Positions 9,286 through 18,999 of a DNA stretch of 64,000 bases are shown here, piece after piece. How positions within the stretch are numbered: position 1 is the stretch's first letter; each line of letters begins with the position of its first letter. Under the pieces are notes generated by a model. It was given only the letters and a program-made list of their open reading frames with translations, had not been told where the DNA came from and made no database searches. The DNA lies in contig NZ_JIBU02000019.1 of assembly GCF_000633595.2 (NCBI RefSeq), forward strand, positions 105,749 to 169,748, read 5' to 3'. The translations under genes and the position numbers were made by a program. The DNA comes from Clostridium drakei. GTDB taxonomy: Bacteria; Bacillota; Clostridia; Clostridiales; Clostridiaceae.

Positions 9286-9906
9286 ATGGATTTTATTAAT
9301 AATAATAGAAAAAAGATAAGGACTATTTTACTTGTAATTTTAACTATTTCAATTTTTAGTTTGAGCTATTATTTGTGCATAAATAAGTTGAAAAGTACAA
9401 ACTTTAAGGAGGACAAATATAAAGTACAAAACGAAAGTAAGGATATAGATAAAACTATGACCGTAGACTCAAATATGAATACTTCACTTTCACCAACTGC
9501 AAAGGTAATATTTGAGAAAAAGTATATTAAAAGTGGCGAAGTTATAAATGAAAAAGAAGAGAGTGCTGGTAATTTAGCAGGTAAAAAAAAGAGTGAGTTA
9601 AATCAAGTATATAAAGGACAAGGATATAGCTTAGAAAGTATGAAACCTTCAGAAGTAGTGTTTGTGAAAGAATTTGATAGATATGCTCCAAATAAGTATG
9701 TGGTTGGTATAAAAGATGGATTTATTGCTATATATAAAACTGATAAAGATGGAAATATGTTTATAGAAGATGAAAAAAGAGATGTAACAGATATAAAAAC
9801 TGATAGATTAAAAAAAGCAGACATAGAACTTTTAACAAAGGGGAATAAGTATTTCCAGTGTAATACAAGAGAAGATGCAGAGGCACGCCTTGAAGACTAT
9901 GAGTAA
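9286..9906 (+). CDS. bofC: BofC-like protein (forespore/sigma-K checkpoint family)
   Basis: A 206-residue membrane-anchored protein: short basic N-terminus, one transmembrane helix (about residues 12-31, TILLVILTISIFSLSYYLCI), then an extracytoplasmic domain. Its C-terminal part (YVVGIKDGFIAIYKTDKDGN ... IEDEKRDVTDI) resembles the BofC C-terminal domain. In B. subtilis bofC lies between yrbC and ruvA and controls sigma-K signalling in the forespore. The same position here (yebC, then this gene, then ruvA) supports the call. ATG 9286 is preferred over the in-frame GTG 9256 because GTAGGAGGG directly precedes it. Its terminator hairpin overlaps the 3' end of the coding sequence. Confidence 0.75.
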   Translation: MDFINNNRKKIRTILLVILTISIFSLSYYLCINKLKSTNFKEDKYKVQNESKDIDKTMTVDSNMNTSLSPTAKVIFEKKYIKSGEVINEKEESAGNLAGKKKSELNQVYKGQGYSLESMKPSEVVFVKEFDRYAPNKYVVGIKDGFIAIYKTDKDGNMFIEDEKRDVTDIKTDRLKKADIELLTKGNKYFQCNTREDAEARLEDYE

Positions 9907-9926
9907 TAGTCTTTAAGGCGTTTTAT
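9886..9926 (+). terminator. Terminator overlapping the end of bofC
   Basis: CGCCTTGAAGACTAT / ATAGTCTTTAAGGCG with a GAGTA loop, followed by TTTT. The bofC stop codon TAA (9904-9906) lies in the loop and descending stem. Confidence 0.85.
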
Positions 9927-10040
9927 AGTGTAGAATATTCTTTGTTTCTTGAATTAAATTAAGTATAATGGTAAAGTAATATATGTTAAGTTTACACTAA
10001 AGTTTTGATTTAAAATTTAAGAAATTGGAGGACATCTTTG

Positions 10041-10634
10041 ATGTATGAGTATATACGTGGAACCTATGCAGGAATGAATAAAGATTACATAGTAGTTGAA
10101 AATAATGGCATTGGCTATAAAATATATACTTCAGGAAGTACTCTAGCTAAAATTCCCAAAGTAAATGAAGAAATAATGCTCTATCTTCAGCAAATAGTTA
10201 GGGAAGATTTTATAGGTCTTTATGGTTTTTTGACTAAAGAAGAATTGAGTATGTTTAATTTGCTTTTGACTATAAATGGTGTAGGTGCAAAGGCGGCATT
10301 ATCGCTTTTATCTATAAGTAGCGTTAACAATTTAAAGTATGCAATTTTATCTGGTGATGAAAAACTTATTATTAGAGCACCAGGTATAGGAAAGAAAATG
10401 TCACAAAGAATTATACTTGAGCTTAAGGATAAGGTAAAACCAGAAGATGTTGATATGTCACAAGGAGATACTATTGAAATAGATGAAACTGCAGGTAATA
10501 GTTCAGAAGCATTGGAAGCACTCGTATCATTAGGATATTCTGAAAAAGAAGCTAAAAAAGCTATTAATACTATGGATAAAAAGGATTCTGTAGAAAATAT
10601 AATAAGAAATGCATTAAAATTTTTAATGGGTTAG
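10041..10634 (+). CDS. ruvA: Holliday junction branch-migration protein RuvA
   Basis: Tetrameric DNA-binding subunit of RuvAB, which moves Holliday junctions during recombination. The 197-residue protein starts MYEYIRGTYAG and contains the two helix-hairpin-helix motifs (LLTINGVGAKAALSLL and APGIGKKMSQRIILELKDK) and the C-terminal RuvB-binding domain (SSEALEALVSLGYSEKEAKK). ATG 10041 is preferred over the TTG one codon upstream, given GGAGG at 10027-10031. ruvB follows after 15 bases in the standard operon. Confidence 0.97.
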   Translation: MYEYIRGTYAGMNKDYIVVENNGIGYKIYTSGSTLAKIPKVNEEIMLYLQQIVREDFIGLYGFLTKEELSMFNLLLTINGVGAKAALSLLSISSVNNLKYAILSGDEKLIIRAPGIGKKMSQRIILELKDKVKPEDVDMSQGDTIEIDETAGNSSEALEALVSLGYSEKEAKKAINTMDKKDSVENIIRNALKFLMG

Positions 10635-10649
10635 GAAGGTGATAATTTT

Positions 10650-11714
10650 ATGAATGAAAATGAAGAAGATAGAATTGTTACACCTTTAAATATAGTTGGA
10701 GATACAGAGAATGAATATAGTTTAAGACCTAAAAGAATTAATGAATATATTGGACAAAAAAAGGTAAAAGAAAAATTAAAAATTTTTATAGAAGCAGCAA
10801 AAAAAAGAAAAGAAGCCTTAGATCATGTATTATTATATGGTCCTCCAGGATTGGGTAAAACCACATTAGCTAATATAATAGCAATAGAAATGGGAGGGAA
10901 TTTAAAGGTTACATCAGGTCCTGCTATAGAAAGAGCTGGTGATTTAGCTGCAATACTTACAAGCCTCAATGATTATGATGTGTTATTTATAGATGAAATT
11001 CACAGATTAAGCAGAAATGTAGAAGAAATACTTTATCCAGCAATGGAAGACTATGCTTTAGATATAGTTATAGGAAAAGGTGCTGCTGCTAAGTCTATTA
11101 GATTAGATTTACCTAGATTTACCTTGATAGGAGCTACTACTAGAGTTGGTCTTTTGACATCTCCCCTAAGGGATAGATTTGGAGTAATGTGTCCAATGGA
11201 GTTTTATGAGGATGATGAATTAAAAGAAATTATAGTAAGGTCTGCTAAAATACTTGGTGTGGAAATAGAAGAAAATGCAGCACTAGAAATAGGAGGTAGA
11301 TCAAGAGGAACTCCTAGAATAGCTAACAGACTTTTAAAAAGAGTTAGGGACTACTCAGATGTTAAAGGAAATGGACTAGTAGATTTGGAAATCACTAAAG
11401 CCGCGTTAAAACTTTTAGATGTAGATGAAGAAGGATTTGATAGTATAGATAACAAAATATTAATAGCCATAATAGATAATTTCAAAGGTGGTCCAGTAGG
11501 CTTAGAAACTTTGGCATATTTTATAGGAGAAGAACTTGATACTATTCAGGATGTCTATGAGCCTTATCTTCTTCAAAAGGGATTTATAATAAGGACACCT
11601 AGAGGAAGAGTTGCATCAGATAGTGCATATAAGCATTTGAATAGAAGTAAAAAATTGAGTAAACCAGGGAAAAAAACAGTACAACAACAATCAATATTTA
11701 AGGAAAGAACATAA
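10650..11714 (+). CDS. ruvB: Holliday junction helicase RuvB
   Basis: AAA+ motor of RuvAB, 354 residues. Walker [10 protein letters not shown], Walker B LFIDEIHR, sensor GATTRVG, arginine finger region LRDRFG, and a C-terminal winged helix ([13 protein letters not shown]) are all present. Length is close to the family norm of 330-350; the excess is a short basic C-terminal tail. ATG follows GGAAGGTGAT. It lies in the operon ruvA-ruvB-queA-tgt. Confidence 0.98.
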   Translation: MNENEEDRIVTPLNIVGDTENEYSLRPKRINEYIGQKKVKEKLKIFIEAAKKRKEALDHVLLYGPPGLGKTTLANIIAIEMGGNLKVTSGPAIERAGDLAAILTSLNDYDVLFIDEIHRLSRNVEEILYPAMEDYALDIVIGKGAAAKSIRLDLPRFTLIGATTRVGLLTSPLRDRFGVMCPMEFYEDDELKEIIVRSAKILGVEIEENAALEIGGRSRGTPRIANRLLKRVRDYSDVKGNGLVDLEITKAALKLLDVDEEGFDSIDNKILIAIIDNFKGGPVGLETLAYFIGEELDTIQDVYEPYLLQKGFIIRTPRGRVASDSAYKHLNRSKKLSKPGKKTVQQQSIFKERT

Positions 11715-11733
11715 GAAATGGAGAGTAGATATT

Positions 11734-12759
11734 TTGAAGGTTACAGATTTTGATTTTTATTTACCAGAAGAATTAATAGCACAATGCCCATTGGAAAAAA
11801 GAGATGAAGCAAGATTGATGTTATTAGATAAAAATACTGGTGAAATAGAACATAAAATATTTAAAGATATAATTGATTATTTGGAACCAGGAGATTGTTT
11901 GGTATTAAATGATACCAGAGTACTTCCTGCAAGACTTATTGGAAGTAAAGAGAATACAGGAGGAAAAATAGAGTTTCTATTACTTAAGAGAATAGATAAA
12001 GATAAGTGGGAAACTCTTGTTAAGCCAGGAAAAAGAGCACAAGTTGGAACACGATTTGTATTTGGTGATGGAGAATTAAAGGCAGAAGTAGTTAGTGTTG
12101 AAGAAGACGGAAACAGAATTGTACAATTTGAGTATGAAGGAATATTTGAAGAAGTATTAGACAAACTAGGACAGATGCCTCTTCCGCCTTACATAAAAGA
12201 AAAGCTTGAAGATAAAGAAATGTATCAGACTGTCTATTCAAAAGAGCAGGGATCAGCAGCGGCACCTACAGCAGGATTACATTTTACAGAAGAGCTGTTA
12301 AAAAAAATAGAAGAAAAAGGTGTGAATATAGCATTTTTAACTTTACATGTGGGGCTAGGAACTTTTAGACCAGTTAAAGTTGAAAATATACAAGATCATA
12401 ATATGCATTCAGAATATTACACTATGTCAAAGGAAACTGCAGATATAATAAATAAAGCAAAGAAAAGTGAAAAAAAAGTAATTGCAGTAGGGACTACTTC
12501 TTGTAGAACATTAGAAACTATAGGAGATGACAAAGGAGAAGTAAGAGAACAATCAGGATGGACAGATATATTTATATATCCAGGATATAAGTATAAAGTG
12601 GTAGATAGGCTTATAACTAATTTCCACCTTCCAGAGTCTACATTAATAATGTTAGTAAGTGCTTTGGCTGGAAGAGAAAAAATAATGAATGCCTACAATA
12701 CAGCAGTAAAAGAACGATATAGATTTTTTAGCTTCGGCGATGCAATGTTTATAAAATAA
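11734..12759 (+). CDS. queA: S-adenosylmethionine:tRNA ribosyltransferase-isomerase QueA
   Basis: Transfers the ribosyl moiety of SAM to preQ1-modified tRNA, giving epoxyqueuosine. The 341-residue protein has the family hallmarks [14 protein letters not shown] near residue 60, [17 protein letters not shown] and [11 protein letters not shown] in the middle, and [10 protein letters not shown] and [18 protein letters not shown] near the end. The start is TTG 11734 after GGAGAG. tgt follows after 12 bases, and the two act in consecutive steps on the same tRNA position 34. Confidence 0.98.
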   Translation: MKVTDFDFYLPEELIAQCPLEKRDEARLMLLDKNTGEIEHKIFKDIIDYLEPGDCLVLNDTRVLPARLIGSKENTGGKIEFLLLKRIDKDKWETLVKPGKRAQVGTRFVFGDGELKAEVVSVEEDGNRIVQFEYEGIFEEVLDKLGQMPLPPYIKEKLEDKEMYQTVYSKEQGSAAAPTAGLHFTEELLKKIEEKGVNIAFLTLHVGLGTFRPVKVENIQDHNMHSEYYTMSKETADIINKAKKSEKKVIAVGTTSCRTLETIGDDKGEVREQSGWTDIFIYPGYKYKVVDRLITNFHLPESTLIMLVSALAGREKIMNAYNTAVKERYRFFSFGDAMFIK

Positions 12760-13902
<1,143 letters not shown>

Positions 13903-13922
13903 AAGAGTTAAGAGTTAACTAT

Positions 13923-13948
13923 ATTCGTAATATTTTTAAATTACGAAT
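13923..13948. repeat. Hairpin after tgt
   Basis: Perfect inverted repeat ATTCGTAAT / ATTACGAAT with an 8-base AT loop, not followed by a T run. It may be a processing site or a weak terminator between tgt and yajC. Confidence 0.45.
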
Positions 13949-14004
13949 TCAATAAACAAAATAAAAGTTTAATTGTTAACTAAATGATGAGGGAGGTGAT
14001 TTTT

Positions 14005-14325
14005 GTGAAAACTTTGATTCAATATTCTCCACTTATATTTATGCTTGTAGTAGTTTACTTAGTTATACTAGTACCTGAAAGAAAAAGAAAAAAAGAATAT
14101 AGGGAGATGCTAGATAACTTAAAAGTTAATGATGAAATTATGACTAAGGGTGGTATAATTGGCAAAGTTATAAATATGCAAGGCAGATTTGTAACTATTC
14201 AAACAGGCCCAGACAAAGTGAGAATAAAGATTGATAAAACTGGAGTGCTAAATTTATTAGCTGCAATTGAAGAGTATAACAGCAAGGATGATAAAAAAGA
14301 AGAAAAAAGCACAGACAACCAATAA
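14005..14325 (+). CDS. yajC: Preprotein translocase accessory subunit YajC
   Basis: Single-span membrane protein that associates with SecDF at the Sec translocon. The N-terminal helix (LIQYSPLIFMLVVVYLVILV) is followed by PERKRKKEYREML and the conserved VNDEIMTKGGIIGKVINMQG segment. GTG 14005 is chosen because GGGAGGTGAT at 13991-14000 is correctly spaced; the in-frame ATG at 13984 would put the ribosome-binding site inside the gene. This gives 106 residues, the usual length. secDF lie 2.4 kb downstream, separated by the SCIFF genes. Confidence 0.95.
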   Translation: MKTLIQYSPLIFMLVVVYLVILVPERKRKKEYREMLDNLKVNDEIMTKGGIIGKVINMQGRFVTIQTGPDKVRIKIDKTGVLNLLAAIEEYNSKDDKKEEKSTDNQ

Positions 14326-14346
14326 GGATGTTTAAATTTTAATCAT

Positions 14347-14392
14347 AAAACACCTTCTTTCTACATAGATACTATTAGGTAGGAGGTGTTTT
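14347..14392 (+). promoter_or_regulatory. Hairpin enclosing the ribosome-binding site of the TIGR04086 gene
   Basis: AAAACACCTTCTTTCTACATAG pairs imperfectly with CTATTAGGTAGGAGGTGTTTT. The AGGAGGTG ribosome-binding site (14381-14388) lies in the descending arm, 8 bases before TTG 14396. It could be a terminator that doubles as a translational switch. Confidence 0.55.
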
Positions 14393-14395
14393 AAG

Positions 14396-14770
14396 TTGGA
14401 AAAAGAAAAGAATACAAGCTATATTGTAGCCGCGGAAGGCGTATTAAGAGGATTTATTATAACAGTGGTTTTGCTTCTTATATTTGCAGTTATAATGACA
14501 TTTACAGAAATAAGTGAAACAACTAGTTCTACATTTTATTTAATTACTACACTTTTAAGTATAATTTATGGTACTATCTATGCAGTAAGAAAGACAAATA
14601 GTAGAGGATTTTTAGTAGGAATCATGGTAACTCTCTTATACTTAATGGTAATTTATGTAGTTTCTGTTATATCAGGAAATTCTGCTGTAATAGGATATAA
14701 TAGAGTCGCTAGATTTTTACTAGCCTTGGTAGTGGGGGCAGCATCTGGAATAGTTGCAAGAAATCTTTAA
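14396..14770 (+). CDS. TIGR04086 family membrane protein (YrzE-like)
   Basis: A 124-residue protein with four predicted transmembrane helices: FIITVVLLLIFAVIMTF, FYLITTLLSIIYGTIYAV, GFLVGIMVTLLYLMVIYVV and FLLALVVGAASGIVA. It starts with TTG. The family is widespread in Firmicutes (B. subtilis YrzE) with no known function, and is commonly encoded near yajC/secDF. Its place between yajC and the SCIFF locus matches other clostridia. The start and ribosome-binding site lie against a hairpin that may control expression. Confidence 0.85.
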   Translation: MEKEKNTSYIVAAEGVLRGFIITVVLLLIFAVIMTFTEISETTSSTFYLITTLLSIIYGTIYAVRKTNSRGFLVGIMVTLLYLMVIYVVSVISGNSAVIGYNRVARFLLALVVGAASGIVARNL

Positions 14771-14782
14771 TTTACTAATAAC

Positions 14783-14811
14783 TTTATTTTATTTATTGTT
14801 TATGTTATAAT
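14783..14811 (+). promoter_or_regulatory. Putative promoter of scfA
   Basis: Extended -10 TGTTATAAT (TATAAT 14806-14811) with a weak TTTATT at -35. It lies 34 bases before the SCIFF start codon. Confidence 0.5.
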
Positions 14812-14844
14812 CAAACGGAAAAGTTTATGAATGGAGGAATTTAA

Positions 14845-14982
14845 ATGAAACATATAAGAACTGTAAACAAATCAAATATAAAAGACAGCCTAAAAAAGCC
14901 AGGATGTAAAGAATGTGCTAACTCATGCCAATCTGCATGTAAGACTTCTTGCACAGTTGCTAATTTAGCTTGTGAAAATTAA
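14845..14982 (+). CDS. scfA: SCIFF ranthipeptide precursor (six cysteines in forty-five residues)
   Basis: A 45-residue peptide with exactly six cysteines, at residues 21, 24, 28, 32, 36 and 43. It starts MKHIRTVNKSNIKDSLKKPG and continues CKECANSCQSACKTSC. This is the SCIFF family, nearly universal in Clostridia. The neighbouring radical SAM enzyme installs thioether crosslinks from Cys sulfur to acceptor residues, placing it among the ranthipeptides. GGAGG precedes the ATG. The gene is too short for ordinary gene finders. No dedicated protease or exporter is adjacent. SCIFF-derived peptides have been linked to quorum-type signalling in solventogenic clostridia, which is background knowledge and not seen here. 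Confidence 0.97.
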   Translation: MKHIRTVNKSNIKDSLKKPGCKECANSCQSACKTSCTVANLACEN

Positions 14983-14986
14983 CATA

Positions 14987-15021
14987 AATTTAGGCAGTAA
15001 CGTTATGTTACTGCTTTAAAT
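14987..15021 (+). terminator. Hairpin between scfA and scfB
   Basis: AAATTTAGGCAGTAAC / GTTACTGCTTTAAATTT with a short GTTAT loop. The U tract is broken, so it probably lowers but does not stop read-through from the peptide gene to the maturase gene. This would fit a need for more peptide than enzyme. Confidence 0.65.
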
Positions 15022-15202
15022 TTACGTGGAGATTTTAATCAAGTATAACTTAATTTAGTTAGTGTTTTAAAACTATCTGGATTTTAGTGAAACTTATCTA
15101 ATACATGATATTTATTGGTTATCTGTAGGGAAACCAGTACTGTGAATGTTATTTATTGGATAAAGTTTAATTTTTTGATATTTATTTTAGGAGGAATAGA
15201 AG

Positions 15203-16567
15203 TTGGCAGATATTCACAAGTTTGTCCAGGGGGGAGAACATTATGTAATAGATGTAAACTCTGGAACAGTACATATAGTAGACAAATTAGTTTATGACAT
15301 TTTAGATGATAAAAAGTTAGAAGAAAAACAAATTGTTATAAATAGATTAAAAAATGTTTATAAGCAGGAAGAGATAGAAGAAGCTTATAATGAGATAAAA
15401 GAACTTATAGAACAAGAAGTATTATATTCTAAGGATTTATACGAAGATATAGCATTAAATTCTAATAAGGCTCCATCTTACATAAAAGCTTTATGTTTAA
15501 ATGTAGCCCATGACTGCAATTTAAGATGTAAATATTGTTTTGCAGATGAGGGAGATTACAAAGGATGCAGAGAGTTGATGTCTGCTGAAATTGCTAAAAA
15601 GGCTATTGACTTTGTTATTAAAAAATCAGGGCCAAGAAAAAACATAGAAGTGGATTGGTTTGGTGGAGAACCACTTATGGCATTAAATGTTATAAAAGAA
15701 GTAATGGAATATACAAAAGAGCAGGAAAAAATTCATAATAAAAATATAAGATTTACTATGACTACTAATGCTACACTACTAAATGATGAAATAATGGAGT
15801 ACCTTGATAAAAACATGGGAAATATTATTTTAAGCATAGATGGAAGAAAAGAAGTAAATGATAAAGTCAGAGTAAGAGTAGATGGAACGGGTTCCTATGA
15901 CAGCATATTGCCTAAAATAAAAAAGATGGTTCAAATGAGAGACAAGTCAAAGCAGTATTATGCAAGAGGAACATTTACAAGATGGAATACAGACTTTTTT
16001 GAAGATGTAAAATTCATGGCAGATCAGGGGTTTGATGAAATATCAATAGAACCTGTAGTACTTCCAAATGATCATCCACTTTCTCTTAGAGAAGAAGATT
16101 TACCTACAATATTTGAACAATATGATAAATTATATTTTGAAATGATTAAACGTCATAAGGAAGGTAAAGATTTTAGATTCTATCATTTTAATATAGATTT
16201 ACAAGGTGGTCCTTGTGTATACAAAAGAATATCAGGTTGTGGAGCGGGACATGAATATGTGGCTATAACTCCAGAAGGAGATATATATCCTTGCCATCAA
16301 TTTATTGGAAATGAAGATTTTAAATTGGGGAATTTATCAAGTGATGAAGAATTAAATACAGACATAGTAGACAAATTTAAAAATGCTCATATATATACTA
16401 AGCCTGAATGTAAAAAATGTTGGGCTAGATTTTATTGCAGTGGTGGATGTCAAGCTAATAATTACAATTTTAATGGTGATATGCATACACCATATTCATT
16501 AGGATGTAAGATGCAAAAAAAGAGAATTGAATGTGCTATAGCATTGAAAACAAAAATGATGGAATAG
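15203..16567 (+). CDS. scfB: SCIFF radical SAM maturase
   Basis: A 454-residue radical SAM/SPASM enzyme that crosslinks the SCIFF peptide. The N-terminal ~85 residues are a PqqD-like peptide-recognition (RRE) region. The radical SAM cluster motif is CNLRCKYCFADEG, near residue 110, and WFGGEPLM is the GGE motif. The C-terminal SPASM cysteines appear in GCGAGHEYVAITPEGDIYPC and in PECKKCWARFYCSGGCQAN. Length matches the family. TTG 15203 follows GGAGGAAT. It sits 220 bases after scfA, and secD follows from its own promoter. Confidence 0.97.
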   Translation: MADIHKFVQGGEHYVIDVNSGTVHIVDKLVYDILDDKKLEEKQIVINRLKNVYKQEEIEEAYNEIKELIEQEVLYSKDLYEDIALNSNKAPSYIKALCLNVAHDCNLRCKYCFADEGDYKGCRELMSAEIAKKAIDFVIKKSGPRKNIEVDWFGGEPLMALNVIKEVMEYTKEQEKIHNKNIRFTMTTNATLLNDEIMEYLDKNMGNIILSIDGRKEVNDKVRVRVDGTGSYDSILPKIKKMVQMRDKSKQYYARGTFTRWNTDFFEDVKFMADQGFDEISIEPVVLPNDHPLSLREEDLPTIFEQYDKLYFEMIKRHKEGKDFRFYHFNIDLQGGPCVYKRISGCGAGHEYVAITPEGDIYPCHQFIGNEDFKLGNLSSDEELNTDIVDKFKNAHIYTKPECKKCWARFYCSGGCQANNYNFNGDMHTPYSLGCKMQKKRIECAIALKTKMME

Positions 16568-16594
16568 TTTTTTAAAAGTTTACATTTATAAATA

Positions 16595-16623
16595 TTGACG
16601 GTATATTTTTTAAGTAATATAAT
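16595..16623 (+). promoter_or_regulatory. Putative sigma-A promoter of secDF
   Basis: TTGACG at 16595-16600, exactly 17 bases, then TATAAT at 16618-16623, 57 bases before the secD start. A near-consensus match. Confidence 0.7.
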
Positions 16624-16680
16624 GGCTAATGTAAATAGATGTAAATTATAAAAGTTAATTATTAACAAAGGAGGATAAAA

Positions 16681-17958
16681 ATGAAAAATAAAGCAAAAAG
16701 CACTGTGCTGTTTGTTATATGTTTACTTCTTATAGGTTTTTTTGCTTACTCAGGAGTCTACGGGGCTACAGTTGGTGACTACAGGCTTAAGTCATTTGGC
16801 GAAGTTATAAATAGAGGACTTGATCTTCAAGGTGGAGTTTCAGTCTTGGAAGAAATTCAAGCTAGTAAAGTTGATCAAGCAACCTTTGACAAAACTGTAG
16901 AACTTTTATCTATGAGAGTTAACAAAATGGGAGTTAGTGAAACAACTGTTGTTAGAGAAGGTCAGAAAAGAATAAGAATAGAAGTGCCAGGAAAATATGA
17001 TGCCAAATCTGTAATAGATGGTGTAGCTAAAACTGGTGAACTTAAATTTGTAGGTCCAGATAAACAAACGATACTTACAGGTAAGGATGTTAAGGATGCT
17101 ACATCTTATATAAGCCAAGACTCTCAAAAGCCGGCAGTAGGAGTTGAATTTAATTCTGCAGGAACTAAAAAGTTCGCAGATGCTACTCAGAAGTTTTTGG
17201 GACAAAAAATATCAATTTATTTGGATGAGCAGCTTCTTACAGATCCAACAGTTAATGTGCAGATAACTAATGGTAAAGCAGAAATTACAGGAAGCAGAAG
17301 TTTGGAAGAAGCTAAGAGACAGGCTAACTTAATTAAATCTGGTGCACTACCTGTTAGTGTTAAAGCAGTTGAATCTAAGGTAGTAGGAGCATCTCTTGGA
17401 GCTAATTCTCTTCCTTTAAGTATTTTAGCTGGTAAAATTGGTATAGGATTAGTAATATTATTTATGATATTATATTACAGAGTTCCAGGATTCATTGCAG
17501 GGTTAGCATTGATAGTATATATTTATTTATTACTTTTAGCTTTTGCTACAGTAGGTGTAACCTTGACATTATCAGGTATAGCAGGTTTCCTACTTACAGT
17601 AGGTATGGCGGTAGATGCTAATGTGCTCATATTTGAAAGAATGAAGGAAGAATTAAAAGGCGGAAAATCAATAAAATCATCTATAGATGCAGGTTTCCAT
17701 AGAGCTATGACCTCAGTAATAGACTCACATGTAACTACTATAGTTGCAGGAATAGTTCTTTATGGATTGGGTTCTGGTACAGTAAAAGGATTTGCTTTAA
17801 CACTAGTTATAGGTGTTGCATTAAGTTTATTTACAGCAACAACTGTAACAAGAACTTTAATAAAACTTGCGGCAGGTATGGGATGGTTCTATCATAAATG
17901 GACCATAGGAACCTTTGGAGTACATGACTTCAGAAGGGGGGCAAAACAGCATGTTTAA
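16681..17958 (+). CDS. secD: Protein translocase subunit SecD
   Basis: Membrane subunit of SecDF, which uses the proton gradient to help pull proteins across the membrane. The 425-residue protein has an N-terminal helix, a periplasmic-type P1 domain that begins with GLDLQGGVSVLEEI, and a C-terminal block of five helices with GIAGFLLTVGMAVDANVLIFERMKEEL, the conserved SecD TM4-like segment. ATG follows GGAGG. Its last 8 bases overlap secF, which indicates coupled translation. Confidence 0.97.
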   Translation: MKNKAKSTVLFVICLLLIGFFAYSGVYGATVGDYRLKSFGEVINRGLDLQGGVSVLEEIQASKVDQATFDKTVELLSMRVNKMGVSETTVVREGQKRIRIEVPGKYDAKSVIDGVAKTGELKFVGPDKQTILTGKDVKDATSYISQDSQKPAVGVEFNSAGTKKFADATQKFLGQKISIYLDEQLLTDPTVNVQITNGKAEITGSRSLEEAKRQANLIKSGALPVSVKAVESKVVGASLGANSLPLSILAGKIGIGLVILFMILYYRVPGFIAGLALIVYIYLLLLAFATVGVTLTLSGIAGFLLTVGMAVDANVLIFERMKEELKGGKSIKSSIDAGFHRAMTSVIDSHVTTIVAGIVLYGLGSGTVKGFALTLVIGVALSLFTATTVTRTLIKLAAGMGWFYHKWTIGTFGVHDFRRGAKQHV

Positions 17959-18835
17959 AATTATAGAAAAAACTAAAATATGGTTTGCCATATCTTCAAT
18001 TATAATATTCATAGGACTTTTTACAGCTGCTACTAAAGGTTTGGAATTTGGATTGGATTTTAAAGGTGGTACTGTTCTTGAAATAAATATAGGAAAAACT
18101 TTTGATAAAGCTGATATAGATAGCATAGTAAAAAAGTATGATTCGGAGTTTCAATCTAATAAGGTTAATAATACTTCTATAGAAATAAAAAGTGCTAAGT
18201 TAAATAATGAAAATATAGCTGAAATTGTTAAGGCTGTTAAGGCTAAATATAAAGACAGCAGCGTTACAAATCAAGAAAATATAGGTGCTTCAATAGGTGC
18301 AGAAACTAGAATGAAGGCTTATCAGGCTATTGCTTTATCAGCGGTAGCAATGCTTATATATGTAGCATTTAGATTTGAATTTACATTTGGATTAGCAGCA
18401 ATTCTTTCGCTTATTCACGATGTTTTAATTATGTTTTCATTTTATGCAGTGTTTAGAATACCTATAGATTCAATGTTTGTTGCTGCTATGTTAACAGTTA
18501 TAGGTTATTCTATAAATGATACAATAGTTGTTTTTGATAGAATAAGAGAAAATCATAAGTACATGAGAGGATCAAGTGTTGTAGAACTTAGTAATGCCAG
18601 TATAACTCAAACATTGGCAAGATCTATAAATACAGTACTTACAGTTTTAATAATGCTGTTAGCTATTTATATATTTGTACCAGGTATAAGAAACTTCTCA
18701 AAGCCACTTTTAGTAGGTATTACATCAGGATGTTATTCATCAATATTTATAGCTACTCCATTCTGGGTAATATTAAAGAAACATATGGGTAAGAATAGAA
18801 ATTCAGCTGCAAAAAAATTAAAGACAGCAAAATAG
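17951..18835 (+). CDS. secF: Protein translocase subunit SecF
   Basis: Partner of SecD, 294 residues. The start ATG 17951 overlaps the end of secD and is preceded by AGGGGGGC. Diagnostic parts are LEFGLDFKGGTVLEI after the first helix, and YSINDTIVVFDRIRENHKYM and LSNASITQTLARSINT in the C-terminal membrane block. Six transmembrane helices are expected and visible as hydrophobic stretches. The basic tail (KKHMGKNRNSAAKKLKTAK) is cytosolic. Confidence 0.97.
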   Translation: MFKIIEKTKIWFAISSIIIFIGLFTAATKGLEFGLDFKGGTVLEINIGKTFDKADIDSIVKKYDSEFQSNKVNNTSIEIKSAKLNNENIAEIVKAVKAKYKDSSVTNQENIGASIGAETRMKAYQAIALSAVAMLIYVAFRFEFTFGLAAILSLIHDVLIMFSFYAVFRIPIDSMFVAAMLTVIGYSINDTIVVFDRIRENHKYMRGSSVVELSNASITQTLARSINTVLTVLIMLLAIYIFVPGIRNFSKPLLVGITSGCYSSIFIATPFWVILKKHMGKNRNSAAKKLKTAK

Positions 18836-18876
18836 AGAAATTTCTTTAAAATATTAGTTTGTTATGATAAAATAAA

Positions 18877-18910
18877 AAATCTAGAGTATATGTAACTCTA
18901 GATTTTTTTA
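18877..18910 (+). terminator. Rho-independent terminator after secF
   Basis: AATCTAGAGT / ACTCTAGATT with a short loop, followed by TTTTTTA. A strong terminator. Confidence 0.9.
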
Positions 18911-18936
18911 TTGTTAATAATCTCTTTATAAAGTAT

Positions 18937-18965
18937 TTGTAAAATGCGACAATATCAATTATAAT
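18937..18965 (+). promoter_or_regulatory. Putative sigma-A promoter of the DHH-family gene
   Basis: TTGTAA at 18937-18942, 17 bases, then TATAAT at 18960-18965, 34 bases before ATG 19000. Confidence 0.6.
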
Positions 18966-18999
18966 ATATATGCTTTCGATAAATTTGGAGGATTTTATT

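Noticed and set aside
15115..15297. Alternative frame across the start of scfB
   Set aside because: It overlaps the scfB start and has no ribosome-binding site. The scfB frame has a clear GGAGG and family match.
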